Source: Fusobacterium sp.
GTDB taxonomy: Bacteria; Fusobacteriota; Fusobacteriia; Fusobacteriales; Fusobacteriaceae
Direction of reading: 5' to 3'
Assembly (NCBI GenBank): GCA_019416865.1
Contig: DXWL01000012.1
Span: 1-55,228, forward strand
Length of the DNA stretch: 55,228 bases
Below the pieces are notes generated by a model, which saw only the letters and a list, made by a program, of their open reading frames with translations, was not told the origin of the DNA and did no database searches. Positions within the stretch are counted from its first letter, which is position 1, and the number at the start of each line of letters is the position of its first letter. Shown one piece after another: positions 1-7,275 of this stretch. Position numbers and translations under genes: made by a program.

Positions 1-449
1 AAAAAAGGAAGTATACCTTCAGTTATAACGAGTTTTCTTCTTCTGTATTTAATAAAAAGAATCTCTCCGTTTTGGATAGCATCATATATACAAGTTCTGC
101 TTATTTTCAAAAACAGTGAAAGTTCTTTTACAGATGTAATAGTACCCAATTCTTTTTTCATCTTTTCAAGAAGCATTCTCTCAAAGTCATTTCTAGGAGG
201 TGAAGCTTTGAGAAGATACTCCCTAATCTGATTTTCTAATTTTTCTGCCAAAATTCTCACCTTCTCAATTCTTTTTTCTCTGCGGATTTTAGCTTTTTCA
301 AGTTTTATTCTTTTCTCAAGTTCAGCTCTTTCCCGTTGAATCTTTTCAGCTCTCCAAACAGTTACATCAAGCCCCTCAAAGAGAAAGAGAAATCTTTTCT
401 TTATTCCACAGAATTTAATATCATCTGAATTATTATTGTTAATATACAT
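1..449 (-). CDS. small coiled-coil / helix-turn-helix protein, C-terminus cut by window edge
   Basis: The reading frame is open from an ATG at 449 leftward to base 1 without a stop, giving 149 visible residues; the end lies outside the window. Residues about 32-80 are a highly charged probable coiled coil rich in Glu, Lys and Arg. Residues about 104-147 (TSVKELSLFLKISRTCIYDA and the following NGEI...RRRK) look like an excisionase/AlpA-type winged helix-turn-helix. The start lies one base past the stop of the upstream gene and has only a weak ribosome site, so translation is probably coupled. It forms a leftward operon with that gene. Function unknown; a DNA-binding or DNA-bending role is inferred from the fold resemblance alone. 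Confidence 0.6.
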   Translation of the reverse strand, partial: MYINNNNSDDIKFCGIKKRFLFLFEGLDVTVWRAEKIQRERAELEKRIKLEKAKIRREKRIEKVRILAEKLENQIREYLLKASPPRNDFERMLLEKMKKELGTITSVKELSLFLKISRTCIYDAIQNGEILFIKYRRRKLVITEGILPF

Positions 450-450
450 A

Positions 451-825
451 TTAATCAATCTCTAAATTTTTCACAAGAGATGAGAATTTTTTAAGAAATT
501 TGATGATACTTGCTGTTTTTATAGAACATCTGTTTCTTGTTTTAAAAAATTCAATGTATCCATGCTCCATACCATAATATATAAGGTCAACATCAGTCTT
601 TAAAAATTCAGCTAGTTTGTGAGGCTTAGTAAGAGGACTAAGAGTATTAACAGCTTTTTTTATAATTTTAAATTCGTGTGATGTACATTTTTCAGGTCTT
701 GTAAGAGAAAAATCATCAAGGTATTCAATACATTCGTTATAGTATATATATTCTTCTTTTTCTTCTTGAGTGTTGATGCAAAAAGGAAATTTTAAGTTTT
801 TAAATTTGTCGTTTCTATTGTCCAT
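451..825 (-). CDS. small protein with excisionase-like helix-turn-helix
   Basis: A 124-residue protein with a good ribosome site (AGGAG) before its ATG and a consensus promoter upstream. The N-terminal half is acidic and unrecognised. Residues about 65-112 (KPHKLAEFLKTDVDLIYYGM, then EHGYIEFFKTRN) have the spacing of a DNA-binding excisionase or MerR-type winged helix-turn-helix, similar in plan to the C-terminal part of the next gene in the operon. The two may be diverged paralogues or partner subunits. Their divergent position next to a putative invertible segment makes a role in controlling it or the autotransporter possible, but this is inference. No family was recognised with confidence. 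Confidence 0.6.
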   Translation of the reverse strand: MDNRNDKFKNLKFPFCINTQEEKEEYIYYNECIEYLDDFSLTRPEKCTSHEFKIIKKAVNTLSPLTKPHKLAEFLKTDVDLIYYGMEHGYIEFFKTRNRCSIKTASIIKFLKKFSSLVKNLEID

Positions 826-885
826 ATTATCTCTCCTAAAAAAATATTTTTACCCATGGGAAATGTAAAAGATATCTTTAAGAGA

Positions 886-914
886 ATTATATTTAAAAAT
901 TTAGGAAATGTCAA
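886..914 (-). promoter_or_regulatory. consensus sigma-70 promoter for the HTH operon
   Basis: On the minus strand TTGACA (914-909) and TATAAT (891-886) are separated by exactly 17 bases. Both hexamers match the consensus perfectly. Transcription should start near 879 and run leftward into the two HTH genes. An 8-base palindrome CCCATGGG at 853-860 lies in the early transcribed region and could be an operator. Confidence 0.8.
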
Positions 915-1074
915 ATTCACAACTCTTCGTTTTGATTAACTTTTGCTCAAAAATGGATGGTCATAAACTGCTCAAAATACCACAGAGGTAGATAATAGAA
1001 ATGAGATTAAAAAAGAAATTTATATTATTAATATAGAAAAAAACAATAAAAATTATAGTTAGAATATGAAAAAA

Positions 1075-1282
1075 GTGTATAGATGTTTTTAATTAAATAT
1101 ACATAGTAATTTAGTCAACAATTTTTTTCACTTTTTACTATTTTAATCTCAAAGTTGTATAAAGTCAATAGCATTTTTTTAAAAAATATTAAAAAAATAC
1201 TATATGACAAAAAAATAATCAAAAATTTTTGAGCAATTTTTGACCTAAAAAAATGTATAAAAAATCAAAAACATCTATACAC
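1075..1282. repeat. inverted-repeat-bounded segment, putative invertible promoter element
   Basis: The arms are GTGTATAGATGTTTTT at 1075-1090 and its exact reverse complement at 1267-1282. Pairing continues inward with interruptions to 1104 and 1253, giving about 26 of 30 matching positions per arm, including a shared TATACAT block. The 148-base interior contains a promoter reading leftward. Arm length, spacing, an internal promoter and an adjacent surface-protein gene are typical of phase-variable invertible promoters. No recombinase gene is in the window, so inversion itself is unproven. Confidence 0.6.
1140..1168 (-). promoter_or_regulatory. promoter inside the putative invertible segment (currently leftward)
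   Basis: On the minus strand TTGACT (1168-1163) and TAAAAT (1145-1140) are separated by 17 bases. As sequenced it fires away from the autotransporter and towards the HTH operon. If the 1075-1282 segment flipped, the -10 box would lie at about 1212-1217 on the plus strand, roughly 290 bases upstream of the autotransporter start. Confidence 0.55.
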
Positions 1283-1438
1283 CGAAAAATTGCTTTCTAT
1301 AGTATATTATTAACGAATGTTATGAAAAAATTGTGTAGTATCTTACATATTATTAAGGTATTAAAGAAATATTGTTTGTAATATTTGGAAAAATAATAAA
1401 TTAAATAAAAAATCATAAAATTGATGAGTGTATTAAAA

Positions 1439-1468
1439 TTGAATTTTTATAAAACTATAAAATAATAT
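1439..1468 (+). promoter_or_regulatory. weak candidate promoter for the autotransporter
   Basis: TTGAAT (1439-1444) and TAATAT (1463-1468) are 18 bases apart, which is a poor match in very AT-rich sequence. No better plus-strand promoter was seen between the inverted-repeat segment and the start codon. Confidence 0.25.
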
Positions 1469-1514
1469 AAAAAATTATTAAAGTTATATAAGAAAACAAA
1501 AACGGAGGGATAAT

Positions 1515-4500
1515 ATGGGAAAAAGTTATATTGAAAACTCATTAAAAAGATTTTTAAAGAGAAAAGTGAAGATTACATTGGGAGTTGTGGTTTCTTTCTT
1601 AATTACTGGAATGGTTGCCTTTGCTGATAAAAAGCCACAATCAATAGAAGAGTATTATAAAGAAAATAATTTAGAGGGAATTTTAACTGCCAAAGATAAT
1701 TTAAAAGGACTTGGAACAGGAGTTATTTCTGCTGGAGCAGATAACCAATATATTGAAATAGAAAAAACAGCAGATAAGACAATAGTAAAAAAAGCAGATG
1801 ACAAAAGTACAATAGTTGAAATTGATAATTCTCTTATTTCAACTAAAACAGCTGAAACAGTTTCAACAGCTTTACAGGGAATGGACGGAACAAATGAAAA
1901 AGGAATAAATAAAGGAATTATTTCTAACAAACAAACAGAAGGGCAAAAAATAGAAAAAGGAAATACAGGATACAACTATGGTATTATAACAGGAAAAATA
2001 GACTATGGGCAAAAAATAGAAGGCGGGACAGGATATAACTATGGTATTATAGTAAATCAATATTCTGCATGGACTGCTGAGGGACAAAGAGTTTTAGATG
2101 GTGGAACAGGTTATAACTATGGTATTATAGCTACTAACAAAAACAATGGACAATATGCTGAAAATTCAACAATTAATAACTATGGGATAATCGCTAATGC
2201 TGAAAATTTTGGACAAAATGGTTCTGGTATAATTAATAACTATGGGGTAATTGCTAATGGTGTAGATTATGGAATGTCAATTAAATCAGGAGTAGCAAAT
2301 AACTATGGTGTTATAATGAATGGCGGTGGTCGTGGTTTAGATATTAACGGAATAAATGCAACTGCATATAATTATGGGATAATCGCTAATAAAGGTAAGG
2401 ATATAGTAGTTGTAGACGGTGGAACTTTTTATAATTACGGTGTTATAAAAAATAATAAAGATGATGGAACTGCAATATATATACTAGACAAAAGTATAGC
2501 AAGTAGCAAAATAGATGGAACAGCTAAGAACTATGGTGTTGTAATAAACGAAAAAGGTGTAGTCTTTAATGGTAAAGTAGACAACTATGGTATTATAATT
2601 CTAAAAAATCAAAATATTGGTCTTGAAAGTGGAAATAATAATGGAATTATTTTAGGAGATGACTACAAACTTGTTGAGAAATATAAAAATGATGTAAAAG
2701 AGTTTCATAAAGGCGATATTATAAAAGATTTTCTTGGGGAAAATAATTTTGAGGGAGTATCAAAAGGATATGTTTTTAATGAAACTATTAATATAGATAA
2801 TACAGAAAATAAAGTTATCGGAGCAGTTGTATCAGATAATTCAAAACTTGATAATGGAGTGGTATTTAAATATGATAACAGTATAGAAAATGAGTTGTTC
2901 CTTAATAATACTGTTATTACTGGATATTTTGAACAAGACGGAACTCTTTTAGATGTGGGAACAGGAAATCTTACTCTTGGAGGAGACACCAATATCACTG
3001 CTGTTAAAGGAGATATATCTTTAGATGTAACAGCTGTTCAGCTTGGAGAAAATGGAAAAATCACTATAATGGACGAGGCTAAAATTAATGGAGTTATAAA
3101 AGGCGGGAAAGATTCTGAAATTATTTTTACACAGACAAAAGGAACTTTTGATATTAATAATGGAGATGGAAAAGTTGCAATTAATATAGCAGATGGTGGA
3201 ACAAGCAAATATCAAAATTATTTTAATGTAACTCTTACATCTTCATCTAAAGATAACGAAGGAGATAGTGTACAAAATAATACAGTTGGAGAAATAGAAA
3301 TTTCAACAGAAAATGCTGGAATTTTAACAAATAAAATTATTATAGATAGTTCTGTAAAAATTGGAAAAAATGATAAAGGATACTCTATCTATGATACAAA
3401 TACAACAAATGATAAAGCAGAACTTGAACTTACTGTAAATAGTATTCATAATTTAGAGGGGAATGTTCTTCTTGGGGCAGGAAAAGATACCTTTATCGTT
3501 AAAAGCCAAGATCCTCATGGAATAGACGATGAAAATCATAAAGATAAATTTATTGATCTTGGAGCAGGAGAAGATAAATTTATTGCAGAAGGAACAGCTG
3601 GAAAAAATATATTTGGATATAATGTAGTAAATGCTGAAACTATTGAAATTAAAAATGGAACTTGGGGAGATTGGGATAAGGCAGGAAAAATAAGTTTTAC
3701 TGACACTACAAAAGCAGATAAAAAACCAAATCTTGTTTTAGGAAATGATACAACAATGCATATCACTTTAAATGCAACAGGAGAACATGGAAGTGATTTT
3801 GCAGATTATGTAGGAACTAAACTTGGACTTAATCATGCTGTTATTACAGGAACAGGAAATAAATCTGTTGTAAAATATCAAATAGATGAAAAAGGACTTG
3901 ATAAAGAACATCTTAATACTAAAAAATATAGCTTTGGAGAGGGTGTAAGCTATAAAGATTCTCCAATATTTAATATTGATTCAAATAAAGAAGATGGAGT
4001 AAATATCTCTCTTAAAACAGCTTCTGATTTAGGACTTTCAGGACAACACAGATTAATATATGACGCATATATTAATCAAGTTATAGCTGACGGAAAAGTA
4101 GATTCAGATGTAATAAATAAAATAAATGGTATGGATAATCAAGATGATATGATTAAACTTATAAAAGATACAGATATTAATGGAAAAGCTTACTATACAG
4201 CAGGAAGCGTTGTAACAAAAGATATAGTTAACTCATATGTAAGTTCTGTTGAAGATTTCACTAAGAGAGCTGAAAAAGGTGAATGGTTGGCTCAAGGTAA
4301 ATATATAAACTCTGATACAGAATTTGATGGAGGAAGCAGAGTAAAAGGATATGATGGAGATATTACAGGTACAGTAGGTATGATTGAATATGGACTTACT
4401 GAAAATACATCTTACGGAGCTGTGTTTGGACAAGGAGATGCTGAAATGGATATCAACGGAGGAGGAAAACTTGACGGAGATAACACTTATGCAGGTCTTT

Positions 4501-5141
4501 ATATGAAACACAGAACAGCAAATGGAATAGAACTTGTTGGAAATATCGGATATATTAAGAATGATATGGATTCTGATTTAAGAAACGATTTTAATGCTAC
4601 TTCTAAAGACAAAAACTTAAATGTAAATGGAAGCACAACAGAAAAAGGAACAGCAGATTCAAGTGCTGTTGTATTATCATTAAAAGGTAGAAAAGATTAT
4701 AAAGTTACTGATACAGTAAAATTACAGCCTGTTTTAGGAGCAAGAGTAACATTTATCAATCAAGATAAAGCAGAAAACCCTGAAATGAACTTCACTATTG
4801 CAGAACAAGATATTATAGTTGTTGAAGGAACAGCAGGAATGGGAGTTGCTAAAGAATTTGCTCTTTCTCAAGGAAAACTTGAATTAAATGCAGGAGCTGA
4901 ATATACATTTGCAGCAGCTAACTCAAATAATGATGCAGAATATACACTATTTGAAGGAGATTATCAAGCTACTCATATTAAAATGGACGATGTTGATGCA
5001 GCAGAAAACACAGGAACAGTTTATGCAGGATTTGATTATGAACATGAAAATGGTGTAGGATTCAATGGAAAATATGAAATGATGTGGTCTGATAAAGGAG
5101 ACGACTCAAGAATTACAGCAGGAATCTCTTATAGATTCTAA
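1515..5141 (+). CDS. type Va autotransporter with NYG-repeat passenger
   Basis: This 1208-residue protein is a predicted surface protein. Residues 1-37 form a long signal peptide: a basic, extended N-region, a hydrophobic core, and cleavage likely after VAFA. The passenger includes about ten NYGII/NYGVI units at residues 153-358, the pattern of a beta-helix. GAGKD/GAGEDKF segments follow near residues 655-690. From about residue 920 to the end is an autotransporter beta-barrel (PF03797-type), closing with the outer-membrane signature GISYRF ending in Phe. The ATG follows a GGAGGG ribosome site. A terminator follows the gene, so it is a single-gene unit. The ligand or role (adhesin, aggregation) cannot be told from sequence. 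The upstream inverted-repeat segment suggests phase-variable expression. Confidence 0.9.
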   Translation: MGKSYIENSLKRFLKRKVKITLGVVVSFLITGMVAFADKKPQSIEEYYKENNLEGILTAKDNLKGLGTGVISAGADNQYIEIEKTADKTIVKKADDKSTIVEIDNSLISTKTAETVSTALQGMDGTNEKGINKGIISNKQTEGQKIEKGNTGYNYGIITGKIDYGQKIEGGTGYNYGIIVNQYSAWTAEGQRVLDGGTGYNYGIIATNKNNGQYAENSTINNYGIIANAENFGQNGSGIINNYGVIANGVDYGMSIKSGVANNYGVIMNGGGRGLDINGINATAYNYGIIANKGKDIVVVDGGTFYNYGVIKNNKDDGTAIYILDKSIASSKIDGTAKNYGVVINEKGVVFNGKVDNYGIIILKNQNIGLESGNNNGIILGDDYKLVEKYKNDVKEFHKGDIIKDFLGENNFEGVSKGYVFNETINIDNTENKVIGAVVSDNSKLDNGVVFKYDNSIENELFLNNTVITGYFEQDGTLLDVGTGNLTLGGDTNITAVKGDISLDVTAVQLGENGKITIMDEAKINGVIKGGKDSEIIFTQTKGTFDINNGDGKVAINIADGGTSKYQNYFNVTLTSSSKDNEGDSVQNNTVGEIEISTENAGILTNKIIIDSSVKIGKNDKGYSIYDTNTTNDKAELELTVNSIHNLEGNVLLGAGKDTFIVKSQDPHGIDDENHKDKFIDLGAGEDKFIAEGTAGKNIFGYNVVNAETIEIKNGTWGDWDKAGKISFTDTTKADKKPNLVLGNDTTMHITLNATGEHGSDFADYVGTKLGLNHAVITGTGNKSVVKYQIDEKGLDKEHLNTKKYSFGEGVSYKDSPIFNIDSNKEDGVNISLKTASDLGLSGQHRLIYDAYINQVIADGKVDSDVINKINGMDNQDDMIKLIKDTDINGKAYYTAGSVVTKDIVNSYVSSVEDFTKRAEKGEWLAQGKYINSDTEFDGGSRVKGYDGDITGTVGMIEYGLTENTSYGAVFGQGDAEMDINGGGKLDGDNTYAGLYMKHRTANGIELVGNIGYIKNDMDSDLRNDFNATSKDKNLNVNGSTTEKGTADSSAVVLSLKGRKDYKVTDTVKLQPVLGARVTFINQDKAENPEMNFTIAEQDIIVVEGTAGMGVAKEFALSQGKLELNAGAEYTFAAANSNNDAEYTLFEGDYQATHIKMDDVDAAENTGTVYAGFDYEHENGVGFNGKYEMMWSDKGDDSRITAGISYRF
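1971..2600 (+). repeat. tandem coding repeats (NYGII/NYGVI units)
   Basis: Ten copies of a unit containing AAYTATGGKRTWRTW (Asn-Tyr-Gly-Ile/Val-Ile/Val) recur at 15-30 residue intervals, followed by one degenerate NNNGII copy. The first three copies share a longer GGNTAYAACTATGGTATTAT core at the DNA level. That could allow slipped-strand or recombinational change in copy number. Confidence 0.8.
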
Positions 5142-5191
5142 TTAATTAAGCTTATGATTTTCTGTGCTGGAAAATTATAATAAATTTCCCT

Positions 5192-5224
5192 AAAAAAAGG
5201 CGGTACATATTGTATCGCCTTTTT
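5192..5224 (+). terminator. rho-independent terminator after the autotransporter
   Basis: AAAAAGGCG (5194-5202) pairs with CGCCTTTTT (5216-5224) around a short loop, with further T residues after it. Confidence 0.85.
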
Positions 5225-5341
5225 CCTTTATTATAAAAAATACACCTATAAGGGTTATGTTGCTTACATACATGATACATAATTTATTTTTTTTTAAGAG
5301 CTTTGTTTTCATGCTAAACTGTTAATGACATATCAAAGAAT

Positions 5342-5370
5342 TTGTGATAAAATATATATTATAATATTAT
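5342..5370 (+). promoter_or_regulatory. promoter of the S4-recF-gyrase cluster
   Basis: TTGTGA (5342-5347), 17 bases, TATTAT (5365-5370), placed about 30 bases before the first start codon of the cluster. Confidence 0.55.
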
Positions 5371-5399
5371 AAGTCTGAACAAAAATAGGAGATATTGAA

Positions 5400-5606
5400 A
5401 TGGAAAAATTTAAAATAGAAACAGACTACATAAAACTTGACCAATTTTTAAAATGGATAGGACTTGCAGAAAGCGGAGTAATGGCAAAAGAGCTTATTCT
5501 TGCTGAAAGAGTTATGGTAAATGGTGAGGTTGAAACAAGAAGAGGAAGAAAACTTCACAGTGGCGATGTAGTAAAAGTAGCAGGACAAGAATACGGAGTA
5601 GAATAA
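5400..5606 (+). CDS. yaaA: S4-domain RNA-binding protein (YaaA type)
   Basis: A 68-residue single S4 RNA-binding domain with the typical core: LDQFLKWIGLAESG, then AKELI, VMVNGEVETRRGRKL, HSGDVVKV. Length and position directly upstream of recF match the YaaA family, found next to recF in many low-G+C bacteria and linked to ribosome assembly. AGGAGA lies 8 bases before the ATG. It heads a cluster running through gyrA with short gaps. Family assignment is firm; the exact RNA target is unknown. Confidence 0.85.
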   Translation: MEKFKIETDYIKLDQFLKWIGLAESGVMAKELILAERVMVNGEVETRRGRKLHSGDVVKVAGQEYGVE

Positions 5607-5623
5607 ATTTTTGAGGTGGGAAT

Positions 5624-6715
5624 TTGAAAATCTTAGAGATAAATTATATAAATTTCAGAAATCTTGCAGACAGAAATATAAAATTTTCTCCTAAGATAAA
5701 TCTTTTTCTCGGAAAAAATGGACAAGGAAAAACCAGCATAATTGAGGCTGTGTATTTCGGAGCAACTGGAAAAAGTTTTCGTACTTCTAAAAATGCAGAT
5801 ATGATTAAATATGGAAAATTAAAAACAGGATGTTTTTTAGAATATGAAGACAGAATAAGTGATAAAAATATATCAGTGAAAATTGACAGCAGCAAAAAAG
5901 AGTATAGGCTTAATAAAAAAAGAGTTCCCTATGATGAGTATTATGGACAGGTAAATGTGGTATCATTTATTCCTGAAGATATTGAACTTATTGTAGGAGC
6001 TCCAGGAGTGAGAAGAAAGTTTTTTGACAGCGAGATAGCACAGAGCAGCCATGAATATTTTCAAAATCTTAAGCAGTATACAAAGCTCTTAAAAATAAGA
6101 AACAAGTATCTAAAAGAAAAAAATCATAAAGACCCTATGTTTTCCATATATGAAGATGAATTTATAAAATACGGAGCAAAGGTAATCAAAAAAAGGGTTG
6201 AATATGTAAAAAATATCTCTATAATACTTAACCTTAATTACAGAAAACTTTTTGATATGAAGAAAGAGCTTAATCTTGTCTATGAATCTTCTTTGGGGGA
6301 TTTAAGAAAATGCAGCTGTGAAGAGATAGAGCAGAAAATTAAGGACGAGATAGGAAAAGAATTTGAAAAAGAGATAAGATATGGCTATTCTATGGTAGGA
6401 CCTCAAAAAGATGACTTTCTTTTTCTTTTGGATAAGAGAGAAGCAAAATCTTTTTCGTCCCAAGGGGAAAAGAAATCTATAATCTTTTCGCTGAAACTTT
6501 CAGAAATAGATATGGTGCTTAAAGAAAAAAGGGAAAATCCAGTATTTTTAATAGATGATGTATCATCATATTTTGATTCTGTGAGAAAAGAGAATATAAT
6601 TAATTATCTCAATAAAAGAGATATACAGGTGATTATTACTTCAACAGATCTTTTGGGAATAGAATCGAAAAACTTCTTTGTAGAAAAAGGAGAGGTGTAT
6701 GAGCGGGATAGTTAG
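5624..6715 (+). CDS. recF: DNA replication and repair protein RecF
   Basis: RecF is the SMC-like ATPase that helps load RecA at gaps in single-stranded DNA, with RecO and RecR. All expected motifs are present in 363 residues: Walker A GKNGQGKT at residues 30-37, the ABC signature FSSQGEKKS near 276-284, and Walker B VFLIDDVSSYFD near 306-317. The start is a TTG preceded by GAGGTGG. The 3' end overlaps the next gene by 17 bases, indicating coupled translation. Confidence 0.95.
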   Translation: MKILEINYINFRNLADRNIKFSPKINLFLGKNGQGKTSIIEAVYFGATGKSFRTSKNADMIKYGKLKTGCFLEYEDRISDKNISVKIDSSKKEYRLNKKRVPYDEYYGQVNVVSFIPEDIELIVGAPGVRRKFFDSEIAQSSHEYFQNLKQYTKLLKIRNKYLKEKNHKDPMFSIYEDEFIKYGAKVIKKRVEYVKNISIILNLNYRKLFDMKKELNLVYESSLGDLRKCSCEEIEQKIKDEIGKEFEKEIRYGYSMVGPQKDDFLFLLDKREAKSFSSQGEKKSIIFSLKLSEIDMVLKEKRENPVFLIDDVSSYFDSVRKENIINYLNKRDIQVIITSTDLLGIESKNFFVEKGEVYERDS

Positions 6716-7247
6716 TCTGAAATCTATGATAGAAAATGCTGTTTCCAAAAGCTCACTTTTGAGAATATCTATGATAAAAGGAGCATGGGAGTCTATAGCA
6801 GATGAACTTGCTGTAAAATCCGAGCCTCTTGGCATTAAAGATGAAATTTTATATACAGCTGTTGAAAATTCAATCTATCTTCATGCTATGGAAATGAAAA
6901 AGAGAGCTTACTTAGCAAGAATCGAAAAATTACTTAATGGAAAATATGTAAAAGATATAAAGTATAGAGTAAGAAAAATAGATATTCATGCTAAGATTGA
7001 GAGAGGGGACAATATTATTGAAATAGACAAAGCTCCTAAAAGAGTTTTTGAGGACCATAAGACTAAAAATATGTCTGTGGAAGAGAGTATAAAATATCTT
7101 GCAGCTCTTGCTAAAAAAAGAGAGGAATATCTTTTAAAAAATACAGAGTATAAGAGATGCAGAGAGTGTGGAAGAATTTTTTTGGGTATGGAGGACACTT
7201 GTCCTCAGTGCAGAGGAGAAAACAGAACTGCACTTAATAAGTATTAA
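6699..7247 (+). CDS. dciA: DciA-like (DUF721) protein with C-terminal zinc ribbon
   Basis: Residues about 1-95 match the DUF721/DciA plan (KGAWESIADELAVKSEPLGI, then LYTAVENSIYLHAMEMKKR). This family loads the replicative helicase in bacteria lacking DnaC or DnaI. After a basic linker, residues about 158-175 carry CRECGRIFLGMEDTCPQC, a four-cysteine zinc ribbon that standard DciA proteins lack. It overlaps recF by 17 bases and sits 28 bases before gyrB, the neighbourhood expected for this family. The helicase-loader role is family knowledge; the role of the ribbon is unknown. Confidence 0.75.
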   Translation: MSGIVSLKSMIENAVSKSSLLRISMIKGAWESIADELAVKSEPLGIKDEILYTAVENSIYLHAMEMKKRAYLARIEKLLNGKYVKDIKYRVRKIDIHAKIERGDNIIEIDKAPKRVFEDHKTKNMSVEESIKYLAALAKKREEYLLKNTEYKRCRECGRIFLGMEDTCPQCRGENRTALNKY

Positions 7248-7275
7248 TAAAGAATATTTTGGAGGGTAATAAATA

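Larger units (their letters stand above)
826..1514. other. AT-rich divergent intergenic region
   Basis: This 689-base gap separates the leftward HTH operon from the rightward autotransporter. It holds the HTH promoter, the inverted-repeat-bounded segment and its internal promoter, and a weak candidate autotransporter promoter. No open reading frame of credible length or composition was found. The word TGCTCAAAA occurs at 944-952 and 969-977 and inverted at 1227-1235. Confidence 0.7.

Noticed and set aside
1001..1036. 11-codon frame MRLKKKFILLI with a weak AGAGG site
   Set aside because: Looks like the start of a signal peptide but stops at once; too short and AT-rich to support as a leader peptide or gene remnant.
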